Positions 19,291 through 26,812 of a DNA stretch of 39,350 nt are shown piece after piece. Both the position numbers and the translations under genes were made by a program. The notes beneath the pieces were generated by a model that worked only from the letters and a program-made list of their open reading frames with translations, made no database searches and was not told the origin of the DNA. The stretch spans positions 1 to 39,350 of the forward strand of contig JAUIIG010000025.1 in the NCBI GenBank assembly GCA_030431875.1. The letters are read 5' to 3'. Source of the DNA: Alphaproteobacteria bacterium (GTDB lineage Bacteria > Pseudomonadota > Alphaproteobacteria > Sphingomonadales > Sphingomonadaceae). Positions within the stretch are counted from its first letter, which is position 1. Every line of letters begins with the position of its first letter.

Positions 19291-19641
19291 GGCCGTCATC
19301 TCGGTCACTGCCTGCCGCACCCGCTCGGCCAGCTGCGCGTCTGAACGCGCAGCCGTGGCAATGGCGTTGTAGGTTGTGGGATCAAGCCCGTGATAGGCCA
19401 CGATCGAGCGCGCCTCTGCCGTCTTCGCGGCATCGTCCAGCGCGTCGTTGGCGCGCACCTCGCGTAGCTGTAGCGAGGCGGCGGCAAACCCGGCCACCTG
19501 TTCGTCCGTAAAAGAAGGCGTCGCGGTCTCGGTCGCCGGTGTTTCGGGTACCGGTTGGGCCTGCTCGGGCACAACCTGTGCCGAGACAATGGTCGCGGCG
19601 ACCAGCAGGTAGGTGGCGGCAAGGGTATGGGAAATCTTCAT
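19273..19641 (-). CDS. DUF4168 domain exported protein
   Basis: A 122-aa protein with a signal peptide (cleavage near IVSAQ) and a Pro/Glu/Thr-rich linker, then a DUF4168 domain: FTDEQVAGFAAASLQL, a second helix with AKTAEAR, and YNAIATAARSDAQLAERV. Function is unknown; the family is periplasmic and helical. The ATG at 19641 is preceded by GGAAGG; the frame extends upstream without a plausible start. Confidence 0.8.
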   Translation of the reverse strand: MKISHTLAATYLLVAATIVSAQVVPEQAQPVPETPATETATPSFTDEQVAGFAAASLQLREVRANDALDDAAKTAEARSIVAYHGLDPTTYNAIATAARSDAQLAERVRQAVTEMTATAPDE

Positions 19642-19944
19642 GGCAAGGGTCCTTCCAACGGCTGCAATCACGCCCCCGACCGGAAAGCTGCGACCCGGGC
19701 CGCGATCCTGGCAAGCACCCTGCTGCCGGTCCGACGCGGGTCCGCGACAGGTGGAGAAAGCCGTGGCTGGCGCACGACAAGCCGTTGAAATGGCTTCGGC
19801 AGCTGGCAGCAGGCCATCCCGCCAGCCGACCGGCTGATCGGATCCACCGCTGATTCGACTTGCGCCAACGCGCGAATGCCTGGCCCCCAAATGCAAAGGG
19901 GGCGCCCCGTGGACGCCCCCTCCCCCCTGTTATTCCGTGTGCTG
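19642..19944. other. intergenic region between the DUF4168 gene and a lipoprotein gene
   Basis: This 303-bp spacer lies between two minus-strand genes. Its right part (19898-19920) is a hairpin that can end the upstream lipoprotein transcript. The remainder presumably holds the promoter of the DUF4168 gene. I see no gene or repeat in the rest. Confidence 0.5.
19895..19920 (-). terminator. probable terminator of the lipoprotein gene
   Basis: On the minus strand GGGGGCG (19920-19914) pairs with CGCCCCC (19904-19898) around a 9-nt loop, followed by only three T residues, 25 bp after the lipoprotein stop. The strong stem with a short U-tract makes it a plausible but weak intrinsic terminator. 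Confidence 0.6.
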
Positions 19945-20616
19945 TCAGAGCATGCGCACGGTGATAGGTTCGCCGTTATTATCGGCAGTGAAGCTGTTGT
20001 CCTCACCCAGTTCGCTGGTCGGGGCACCGCAGACCTCCTCGCCATCGGCCGGCGTTGTACAGCGCTGGTTGCCGTCGGCGCGCCAGGTGGACCGCGTAGG
20101 ATTCATGGCGAGATAGCTGACGCCGTCCTCCGCCCAGACCGCCAGCGCGGTGTTGCCGTCGGGCATGTCCACCCAATAGCTGCCCGCCGCGATCATGTCG
20201 GCTTCGGACTCAACCGGCGCGTCGAGGCGGCGCATGGTTGCCGGTTCCTCGTCCGGATTGTTCGGATTGCGCGCTGTCCAGCTGCCGTCTTCCTGCAAGG
20301 GTCCGTTCTCGATGCAAAAATCGGTGGCGTCTTCCATGGCGTCGGGGAAGTCGATGCAGACCTGCCCGTCCGGCGCAGACCAGCGCACCGGCTCTGCCCC
20401 TGCGACAAGGTCGATCGGGCCGCCCCATTCGGTGCCGTCGTGGGCGGCAAAGCTCAGCGACTGGGTGCCGTCGGCATAGGTGACAAGATAGGGCCCGGTA
20501 CCGGCCGCCAGTTCTGCCAACGGGTCTGCCGCGGCCATTTCCTCGCCATCGTCCGAGTCGCCGCATCCAGCCAGTGCCAGCAGCGGCAGCGCAGCCATAA
20601 ATAGCTGTTTTCTCAT
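19945..20616 (-). CDS. lipoprotein of unknown function
   Basis: A 223-aa lipoprotein with lipobox LALAGC (Cys18). The mature part is acidic and has two similar halves built around short strands ending in charged turns, with Cys residues near CIDFPDAMEDATDFC and RCTTPADGEEVC that could form disulfides. No named domain is recognised. GGAGG stands 6 nt before the ATG at 20616. The gene lies downstream of another small lipoprotein gene in the same direction. Confidence 0.78.
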   Translation of the reverse strand: MRKQLFMAALPLLALAGCGDSDDGEEMAAADPLAELAAGTGPYLVTYADGTQSLSFAAHDGTEWGGPIDLVAGAEPVRWSAPDGQVCIDFPDAMEDATDFCIENGPLQEDGSWTARNPNNPDEEPATMRRLDAPVESEADMIAAGSYWVDMPDGNTALAVWAEDGVSYLAMNPTRSTWRADGNQRCTTPADGEEVCGAPTSELGEDNSFTADNNGEPITVRML

Positions 20617-20712
20617 GATAACTCCTCCCCAAGCATCATGCGACCCGCGGCGAGTGGGCGCCTGATCCAGGGAAGAGTCAATCGCCGCAGAGGAAGCGAC
20701 TGTTATCGCGGC

Positions 20713-21210
20713 CTATTCTGCCGTTTCCACCTCGGCCGGCGCCTCTGCAACGGGTCGCGCTACGTTGTAGGCCGAACGGATCATCCACGAGCCGCCAGAA
20801 GCCTTGGTCCAGACCGTCTGGCTGTCCATGTCGAGCGTCGTCGGCTCGCCCGTTTCCGGATCGCTGGTGGTGAATTCGACGTGGCTGGTGAGCACCGCAA
20901 CGTCGTCGGATTCGGCAGCCCATCCGCCGGTGGGTTCGATAGTGATGCCGAAGTTCGGGTCTTCCAGCAGGGCAGCATATTCCTCGGCAATTGCCGCGCC
21001 GCCATCAAGCACGGTGCCGTCAGGCCGGATCAGCCGGGCATCGTCGGCGTAAAGGCGGGCAATGCCCACGACGTCGCCAGACTCGATCGACTGCAACTGC
21101 GACTGTTCGGTGAGGCGCACGGTCTCGACCACGGCTTCCGGATCGGCTCCGCCGCTACAGGAGGCAAGCAGGGCCAGCGGTGCCGCTGCGGCAAGGACAA
21201 GCTTCTTCAT
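20713..21210 (-). CDS. NTF2/SnoaL-like (DUF4440-type) lipoprotein
   Basis: A 165-aa lipoprotein with lipobox LLASC (Cys18), followed by an NTF2-like fold: an N-terminal helix, the LYADDARLIRPDGTVLDGGAAI pattern (in parts: LYADDARLI, DGTVLDGGAAI) typical of SnoaL/DUF4440, and a strand-rich second half ending at WMIRSAYN. Such domains bind small ligands or act in accessory roles; no active site is evident. The C-terminal tail is Ala/Glu-rich. Confidence 0.8.
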   Translation of the reverse strand: MKKLVLAAAAPLALLASCSGGADPEAVVETVRLTEQSQLQSIESGDVVGIARLYADDARLIRPDGTVLDGGAAIAEEYAALLEDPNFGITIEPTGGWAAESDDVAVLTSHVEFTTSDPETGEPTTLDMDSQTVWTKASGGSWMIRSAYNVARPVAEAPAEVETAE

Positions 21211-21300
21211 TGGGAATCCCCTCGTTGATTATGTCTGGCGTGGGGATAGCCTTGCGCGCGAACCCGGCCCTTGATCTCGCGCAATCCTGACAAAGAGGGG

Positions 21301-21846
21301 TCAGAGCTGCTGCAGCAGCGGTTTCCAGAAGGACTTGGCTTCGGCCACTTCAGCGGCGCTGGAGAGCTTGTCGTGGTTCACTGCGACCGTCACCTTGCCA
21401 CCGGGCTTGTTGGAAAACATCACCGACACCTTTGACCCGTCGTCTAGGTCAACGCGCCAGTAGCGCCACTTTTCGCTTTCGGTGAGGCGCGGCTCGCCTT
21501 CGGCCACGGCACCGGCATATTCGGCGCGCTCGGCATTGATCGCTGCCCAGGCAGCGCGTGCGGAATCCATGGTGCCGGGAATGGTGCGGCTGGCATTGGC
21601 GGAGAAGGTGCCGGTGCAGGTCTGCCCGATTTCGCGCCGCCCGATCATGCGTTCGTAACCGACGGTGACCATCTGGCTCCACCACGGCTTGACGCCTTCG
21701 GATTTCAGCAGGCGGGCGATTGCGGCATGGTCCATGTCCGCCGCGCCCGCGCTGTCGAGGTGCGTCTTCCACGCCGCCCAGTCGCGCCCGGTGGCCTCGA
21801 GCACACGCTCGTCGGCCATGCCGGCAGCGACTGCCGGATCTGGCAT
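21301..21846 (-). CDS. SRPBCC/AHSA1-like protein coupled to a dienelactone hydrolase-like gene
   Basis: A 181-aa cytoplasmic protein. The first 75 residues (VLEATGRDWAAWKTHLD... WWSQMVTVGYERMIG) resemble a short helical domain often found before START-like domains. The second half (SARAAWAAI, WRYWRVDLDDGSKVSVMFSNK, FWKPLLQQL) looks like a small SRPBCC/AHSA1 domain. The assignment is by pattern only. The start ATG at 21846 shares one base with the stop of the upstream hydrolase (TGATG), so they are translationally coupled. Confidence 0.65.
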   Translation of the reverse strand: MPDPAVAAGMADERVLEATGRDWAAWKTHLDSAGAADMDHAAIARLLKSEGVKPWWSQMVTVGYERMIGRREIGQTCTGTFSANASRTIPGTMDSARAAWAAINAERAEYAGAVAEGEPRLTESEKWRYWRVDLDDGSKVSVMFSNKPGGKVTVAVNHDKLSSAAEVAEAKSFWKPLLQQL

Positions 21847-22712
21847 CACAGCTTCTCGGCGTAGAGCGCCAGCAGGGCGGCCCATGCGCGTTCGGCTTCG
21901 GCCTCGGCGTAGACGGGGCTGTCGAGCACGGTCCAGCCGTGGTCGCCGTCGTAGACTTCGACGTGGACATCTGCCGCAGCAGCTTCGCCAGCAGCCGCCA
22001 GCGCATCCTTGTCGGTCGGGGCCTGGGCATCGTCGTTGCGGGCGATGGCAATCAGGGCACCGGCATCGGGGGCCATGTCGTTCAGCAGGTTGACGGGAGC
22101 ATCGGGGCCCTCGCCCACCAGTCCGCCACCGTGGAAACTGGCGGCTGCCTTGACCCGACTGGGCACGGCGGCGGCAGCGCGGATGGTCCAGCTGCCGGTC
22201 ATGCAATAGCCCTGGTTACCGATGCCGCGCGACGTATCGACCGCATCCTGCGCGTCGAGCCATTGCACCACGGCAGCCGCCGTCTCGGCGATGGCGGCAG
22301 GCGTATTGGCCTGCATCCACGGGCCGACGGCCTGGAACCCGCCGCCTTCGCGCCAGGCGTCGAAATCCTCGAACTGCTGTCCGGAGACCGAGCGGTAGTA
22401 GGGATTGGCGACCAGCACGGCATAGCCTGCTTCGGCGAGGCGGCGGCCCATCATGATCTTGGCGGGACGCAGGCCGGCGATGTCGGGCCAGAGGATCACC
22501 GCCGGATGCGCACCGCTGGCGGGATGGATGAAGACGCCGTCGAAGGTGCCGCCGGTGGCAGCGAAGCTGACATTGTTCTCGACAATGCCGGAGGTCGGCG
22601 TGGCAGTGCTATCCATCGGCGCACATGCCGCCACGGCCCCCGCCGCGCCCATCGCGCCGAACTGTCGACGCGTAACCTTAGGCATGGCCTGGAGTTGATC
22701 CTGATCGCACAT
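21846..22712 (-). CDS. dienelactone hydrolase family protein, Tat-type lipoprotein signal
   Basis: A 288-aa alpha/beta hydrolase. The N-terminus has a twin-arginine motif RRQFG (residues 15-19) and a possible lipobox VAAC (Cys30), implying folded export to the cell envelope. The nucleophile region reads GNQGYCMTG with Cys170, as in dienelactone hydrolases, and GDHGW near the C-terminus carries the likely His. Dienelactone hydrolases open lactones in ortho-cleavage pathways, but this exported type has no known substrate. The ATG at 22712 follows AGGAG. Confidence 0.82.
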   Translation of the reverse strand: MCDQDQLQAMPKVTRRQFGAMGAAGAVAACAPMDSTATPTSGIVENNVSFAATGGTFDGVFIHPASGAHPAVILWPDIAGLRPAKIMMGRRLAEAGYAVLVANPYYRSVSGQQFEDFDAWREGGGFQAVGPWMQANTPAAIAETAAAVVQWLDAQDAVDTSRGIGNQGYCMTGSWTIRAAAAVPSRVKAAASFHGGGLVGEGPDAPVNLLNDMAPDAGALIAIARNDDAQAPTDKDALAAAGEAAAADVHVEVYDGDHGWTVLDSPVYAEAEAERAWAALLALYAEKL

Positions 22713-22744
22713 GATGTCTGCTCCTCTTGTCCCGTTTGTGAGAC

Positions 22745-23036
22745 AGGTTAGCAGGCTCGCGCAGAGTTGCGAGTCCAATGGTTTGTTTGCGAAGCCGCCT
22801 CCGCGGTTTCGTCCTCGCTAGGCGCGCTCCGCTGCGCTACGCGCCCGCTGCGGGCGGGCGGTTGCCCTTGCGGGCTTGCGGCCCGTTTCCAGCGCTGGGT
22901 TGCGAGGCTGCACTGTTCTCGGTCGCGACCAGCGACCGACCGAGCGCGACTGCGCGAGCCGCAGGTGCCGCGTAGCTTGAAGGGCGAAGCGAACAGCACC
23001 GAGGACGATCCGGCGGAGGCCAGATCGAAAAACAAG
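22745..23036. other. GC-rich, self-complementary non-coding block
   Basis: About 290 bp between two minus-strand genes without a convincing gene. It is rich in short palindromes and near-repeats, such as GCGCGCTCCGCTGCGC, GCCCGCTGCGGGC and GGTCGCGACC, with GCGAAGC-type words scattered through it. This looks like degenerate repetitive intergenic DNA or a structured 3' region rather than a promoter. I could not define a repeat unit. Confidence 0.4.
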
Positions 23037-23981
23037 CTACGTGAGATCATCCATTGCGATCTTCAGGCCCGCTTCGGCATCCTTGCCCGCCTTGCGGCGC
23101 AGCGCCTCGATATGGGCGCGGCCCGGGGGCACGGCTTCCACCGGCAAGGCAGCGATCTGCTTGGCGAATTCCTCGGTAAAGTCGATCGCGTGTTCGGGGT
23201 GGGTCAGGATCAGGCCGTCCTGCCGGCTCATCCCGCGCAGGATCTTCGCGCCGACCTCGTAGGGGTCCATGCCGAACTGCTCGAAAGCGGTGCCGAACTG
23301 TTCCAACTCGCCTTCCTTGGCGGGCGCGAAGCCGGCGTCGGCGAACTTTTCGGGACGCTTCTGCGCGCTGGCCCAGGCATTGGTGCGTGTGAGCGCGGGG
23401 CAGCACAGCGAACAGCCGATCTTCTGCGGGGCGAGGTTATAGCGCAGCGAATCCGTCAGCCCGCGCACGGCGAACTTGCTGGCGGTATAGATGCCCGCCT
23501 GCGGCCCCGGCAGGAAGGCAGCCATCGAGGCGACGTTGACGATATGGCGACGCCCTGAGGCGGCCTTGATATGCGGCATGAAGCTTTGCAGCCCGTTCAC
23601 CACGCCGCCGAAGTTGACGCCCATGATCCAGTCATAATCGTCGTAGCTGGCCTCGTCGGTCGGGCCGAAGACCGAGACACCGGCATTGTTCACCAGCACA
23701 TGGACTTCTCCGAAGTGGTCCACCACGTCCTGCGCCACCTGGGCGAAGGCCTCGCGATCGGTCACGTCGAGCTTGCAGAACAGCGGCTCTTCATAGCCCT
23801 TCTCGGCAAACCAGGCCTCGGTCGCGGCGCGGTCGTCCTCGTTGCGATAGGACAGCGCCAGCCGCATCCTGGCGTCGGCGAAAGCCTGCGCTGTCCCCAG
23901 CCCGATACCCGTCACCGCGCCGGTGATGAAGGCGACGCGGCCTTCCCATTCCTCGCGGTATGTTGCCGGATCAATCGTCAT
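23037..23981 (-). CDS. SDR family oxidoreductase
   Basis: A 314-aa classical-type short-chain dehydrogenase. Cofactor motif TGAVTGIG (residues 20-27), NNAGVS, a VASMA serine and YTASK give the catalytic Ser-Tyr-Lys set. It is longer than usual (about 250 aa), with a C-terminal extension of roughly 60 residues. It resembles SDRs often found in sphingomonad aromatic, steroid and terpenoid gene clusters. The ATG at 23981 follows GGAGAGGG. It is divergent from the SnoaL-like gene, with a shared promoter motif between them. Confidence 0.88.
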   Translation of the reverse strand: MTIDPATYREEWEGRVAFITGAVTGIGLGTAQAFADARMRLALSYRNEDDRAATEAWFAEKGYEEPLFCKLDVTDREAFAQVAQDVVDHFGEVHVLVNNAGVSVFGPTDEASYDDYDWIMGVNFGGVVNGLQSFMPHIKAASGRRHIVNVASMAAFLPGPQAGIYTASKFAVRGLTDSLRYNLAPQKIGCSLCCPALTRTNAWASAQKRPEKFADAGFAPAKEGELEQFGTAFEQFGMDPYEVGAKILRGMSRQDGLILTHPEHAIDFTEEFAKQIAALPVEAVPPGRAHIEALRRKAGKDAEAGLKIAMDDLT

Positions 23982-24022
23982 TTCTACCCTCTCCTTACCC
24001 AAATCGGGCTTCCCTTGATCGT

Positions 24023-24046
24023 ATCGATCGTTAGTATTGCATGCAA
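24023..24046. promoter_or_regulatory. promoter motif shared with the 28.1-kb divergent promoter, plus palindrome
   Basis: The 18 bases at 24023-24040 (ATCGATCGTTAGTATTGC) match 28095-28112 at 15 of 18 positions in the same orientation. The 10-bp perfect palindrome TTGCATGCAA (24037-24046) overlaps the end. Both copies lie between divergent genes, which suggests a common regulator or a shared promoter element. Confidence 0.45.
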
Positions 24047-24067
24047 AGGATATAGGGGAGAGTCGAA

Positions 24068-24796
24068 ATGTCCGATACCGAAGCCCGCCTCGCGGCGCTG
24101 GAAAAGAGCGTCCACCGGCTGGAGGACGAAGCCGCGATCCAGCGCCTGCAGATGGCCTATGGCTATTACATCGATTACAACCGCCCCGAGGAAGTCGCCG
24201 GTCTGTTCGCCGACGATGGCGTGGTGGTGTTCCTGTCCGGCGAATATGTCGGCCCCGAAGGCGTGATGCGCCTCTACGGTACCTGGTTCCAGAACCTGTT
24301 CACCCGCGGCCGCCGCGGCCCGGTGCACGGCCTGCTGCTGGATCACTTCCAACTGCAGCCGGTCATCACGGTTGCCGAAGATCGCAAGACCGCCAAGGGC
24401 CGTTTCCGCGGCATGTTGGCCGGTGGCTGGCACGACGAGGCGATGGACTGGAAACCCGAAGGCCCGCCGCAGCAGTTCTGGGAAGCCGGCATCTACGAGA
24501 ACGACTACGTCCGCGAAAACGGCGTGTGGAAGATCAAGCGCCTCAACTACCTGATGCAGTGGCAGGGCGACTATGAAACCGGCTGGGCCAAGACCACGGC
24601 GCACCTGCAGCCTGCAGAAGTGGCTTATCCGGAAAACCCGATCGGCCCCGACCGCATCCTGCCACCGGAGGAATGGCGCACGACCTGGCCCAACCGCCAC
24701 CCGGTGGAGATGAGCTTTGCCCACCCCGTGCTGGGCGAGGCGTTCAAGGTCGGCCACTTCACCGACATGATGGTGAAGGAAAAGTTCGAGGGCTAA
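24068..24796 (+). CDS. SnoaL-like (NTF2-fold) protein
   Basis: A 242-aa protein with a coiled-coil-like N-terminus (LAALEKSVHRLEDEAAIQRLQMAYGYY, in parts ALEKSVHRLEDE and QMAYGYYID), a SnoaL pattern (VAGLFADDGVVVF, GRFRGML, WKIKRLNYLMQWQGDY) and a long C-terminal tail. Members of this group occur in catabolic clusters for aromatics and steroids as dehydratase- or isomerase-like proteins, but this one has no clear active site. GGGGAGAG precedes the ATG. It leads the run SnoaL - SMI1 - LigW-like. Confidence 0.8.
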   Translation: MSDTEARLAALEKSVHRLEDEAAIQRLQMAYGYYIDYNRPEEVAGLFADDGVVVFLSGEYVGPEGVMRLYGTWFQNLFTRGRRGPVHGLLLDHFQLQPVITVAEDRKTAKGRFRGMLAGGWHDEAMDWKPEGPPQQFWEAGIYENDYVRENGVWKIKRLNYLMQWQGDYETGWAKTTAHLQPAEVAYPENPIGPDRILPPEEWRTTWPNRHPVEMSFAHPVLGEAFKVGHFTDMMVKEKFEG

Positions 24797-24821
24797 GGGC
24801 AACCACCCGAGGGCGACTCGA

Positions 24822-25300
24822 ATGGACCGCGTGACCTATCTGCGCGAATGCAGGGCATTCTTCGACGAAAACCTGTCACGCTATTTTCCGCGGCCAATCG
24901 GATGCAGGACCTCTGCCGTCAAGGCGCTGGAAGTGAGCCTTGGTGTCAAACTGCCTGAAGCCTACAGCGAGTACCTCCACTGGATGGGAAGAGACTACGA
25001 CGGTATTTTTCGCGGCGAGGAGGCGTTCCTTGCTGATGTCGAGGACAATGCCGAGTATCTGCCGGAGCTCCTCGCCGAGAACGACCGAAAGCTCGACGAA
25101 GGTCGCCCCTTCCTCTGCTTTTTCATGCATGAAGGTTATATTGCTTCTTGGTTCTACACCGACGAACTCGACGAGACCCATGGGTGCATAGCTTTTCGGA
25201 GGGCTCGCCGGACGCAAACCAAGCGCCGGAGCGGTTCTCCGACTGGTTGATGGCCGAGCTCCGAAGGGCGGCCGAAATCGCAAGCAGGGGGAGAAAATGA
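24822..25300 (+). pseudogene. SMI1/KNR4-family protein, broken by a 1-base frameshift
   Basis: The open frame from 24822 stops at 25250 after 142 aa. The first 120 residues match SMI1/KNR4 (SUKH) proteins: VSLGVKLPEAYSEYLHWMG and FFMHEGYIASWFYTDEL. After HGCIAF the frame turns to Arg/Ser-rich nonsense. One extra T in the run TTTT (25193-25196) restores SEGSPDANQAPERFSDWL, a normal SUKH ending, and a TGA at 25298-25300 overlapping the ATG of the next gene. The gene was therefore full length (about 159 aa) until a recent single-base loss, or the base is a sequencing error. SUKH proteins include toxin immunity proteins, but no toxin is nearby. Confidence 0.8.
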
Positions 25301-26424
25301 GTAAGCTCGAGGACGGCAGCGAGAAAGGCCTGAAAGGGCACTTCAAGGAAGACTTCTCGCTGCGCACCCGCATCGGCCTCGCGCCGCGCGCAGGCCATGT
25401 TGATCGTGACGCGCCTTACCAGCGCATCGCCACCGAAGAGGCCTGGACCTTCCCCGCCCTGGTGAAGGCCCAGGTCGAATACCTCGAAAGCGGTGCGGCG
25501 CCGCACGACGATTCGCTCAAGATGGCAGGCCTGTTCGCGCACATGCCCAGCCTGCAGGAAATGCTGCAGGACCTTGGCGACCTGCGCATCAGCCACATGG
25601 ACGAATACGTTATCGACCGGCAGCTCCTGCTGCTTACCGCGCCCGGCGTGCAGGTGGTGAAGCCGGGCGACGGCACGGCCATGGCCCGCGAAGCGAACGA
25701 CATTGCCGCAGAGGCCTGCCGCAACCACCCGGACCGTTTTTCCGCCTGTGCCGCCTTCGATCCGCGCGACGTGGCCGGTTCGGTGAAGGAAATCGAGCGA
25801 GCCGCCGGGCTGGGACTGAATGGTGCAGTCCTCAACTCGCACTTCCAGGGCCACTACCTCGACGAGCAGGACTACTGGCCGATCCTAGAAGCGCTCGAAG
25901 CGAACGATCTGGCACTCTACATCCACCCGACCGCGCCGTTCAACGCGCCGCATTACGAGGAGCGCGGCTTCTTCGGCGCACTGGCGGGCTTCCCGCACGA
26001 TGTCTGGCTGCACACCATGGGACTGGTGCTGTCGGGTGCCTTCGACCGCTTCCCCAAACTGCGGCTGGTCATTGGCCACATGGGCGAATGCCTGCCGCTG
26101 CACCTCTACCGGTTCGACTGGATGCAGGGGAATGCCGACGGCCGCAGCCACCTGCGCGGCGGGACGCAGCCGACGCTGCAGCATCCCATCAGCTACTATT
26201 TCAAGAACAACATCTGGATCACCACCAGCGGCGTGGGCTGGGAACCGGCGATCAAGTTCTGCCAGGAAGTATTGGGGCCGGACCGCGTGCTCTACGCGAT
26301 GGACTACCCCTACCAGCAGAGCTACGACGAAGTCGCCGCCTATGACCGGATGGACATGGACGCGCGTGTCAAGAAGATGCTGATGGAAGACAACGCCCGC
26401 AGCGTGTTCCGGATTACCGGCTAG
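25297..26424 (+). CDS. LigW-like amidohydrolase (5-carboxyvanillate decarboxylase family)
   Basis: A 375-aa TIM-barrel amidohydrolase of the decarboxylase group. It resembles LigW, which removes CO2 from 5-carboxyvanillate in biphenyl-type lignin degradation: RIATEEAW at 44-50, where Glu replaces the usual HxH as metal ligand, LTAPGVQV, NSHFQGHYLDE, LYIHPT with His210, IGHMGE with His261, GVGWEPAIKFCQ and YAMDYPYQ with Asp336. A non-oxidative decarboxylase of a hydroxylated aromatic acid is the best prediction. About 40 extra N-terminal residues precede the barrel. The start overlaps the restored SMI1 stop (ATGA), and the 3' end overlaps the PilZ-like gene by 11 bp. Confidence 0.82.
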   Translation: MSKLEDGSEKGLKGHFKEDFSLRTRIGLAPRAGHVDRDAPYQRIATEEAWTFPALVKAQVEYLESGAAPHDDSLKMAGLFAHMPSLQEMLQDLGDLRISHMDEYVIDRQLLLLTAPGVQVVKPGDGTAMAREANDIAAEACRNHPDRFSACAAFDPRDVAGSVKEIERAAGLGLNGAVLNSHFQGHYLDEQDYWPILEALEANDLALYIHPTAPFNAPHYEERGFFGALAGFPHDVWLHTMGLVLSGAFDRFPKLRLVIGHMGECLPLHLYRFDWMQGNADGRSHLRGGTQPTLQHPISYYFKNNIWITTSGVGWEPAIKFCQEVLGPDRVLYAMDYPYQQSYDEVAAYDRMDMDARVKKMLMEDNARSVFRITG

Positions 26425-26704
26425 CCAGTTCCAGCAGCTTGGCGATCGCGGCGGGATGGACCTGTCCAAAGAAGCGCATTTGTGCGCGGCGGCCTTGCGC
26501 CCAGTCGAGCTTGCCGTTCATGTCGATGGAATTGGCGATCTGCAGGTGCACGAAATCGGCAGCACCGGCCCAGTCGTCATTGGCTTCGAGTACGCAGCCG
26601 TCCGCAGTCAGGCGGGTAACGGCGACGGCCAAGGATTCGCCTTCGCAAGCGCAGCGGCCCGGCAAGGCGGGCGTGTCGCGGCGGTCTTCATATGCAGTAG
26701 CCAT
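26414..26704 (-). CDS. small PilZ-like domain protein
   Basis: A 96-aa protein with a weak PilZ pattern: an Arg-containing N-terminus (YEDRRDTPALPGRC), a strand reading VTRLTADGCVLEA where PilZ proteins carry [D/N]xSxxG, and VHLQI followed by WAQGRRAQMRF. The canonical c-di-GMP motifs are degenerate, so binding is doubtful. AAGGAG stands 8 nt before the ATG. It converges with the LigW-like gene. Confidence 0.65.
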   Translation of the reverse strand: MATAYEDRRDTPALPGRCACEGESLAVAVTRLTADGCVLEANDDWAGAADFVHLQIANSIDMNGKLDWAQGRRAQMRFFGQVHPAAIAKLLELASR

Positions 26705-26766
26705 GTCGCAGCTCCTTCATTGGAGCCCGCAAGGTTACGCAAACATGGTTAACGAAATCTGGTTGC

Positions 26767-26800
26767 CCCGTTCAGCAACCGTCATGGATTGCTGAACGGG
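26767..26800. repeat. perfect 12-bp hairpin
   Basis: CCCGTTCAGCAA and TTGCTGAACGGG form a perfect 12-bp stem around a 10-nt loop, 13 bp past the stop of the minus-strand MetE-like gene. There is no U-tract, so it may be a mRNA 3' stabiliser or processing signal rather than a classical terminator. Confidence 0.6.
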
Positions 26801-26812
26801 ACACGAGGCGAG

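Noticed and set aside
25193-25196. Programmed frameshifting in the SMI1-like gene
   Set aside because: A run of four T is not a known slippery sequence by itself and no stimulatory stem is evident. Simple base loss or sequencing error explains the pattern better.
26767-26800. Reading the 12-bp hairpin as a classical intrinsic terminator
   Set aside because: The stem is perfect but neither side has a U-tract. It is kept as a hairpin without assigned role.
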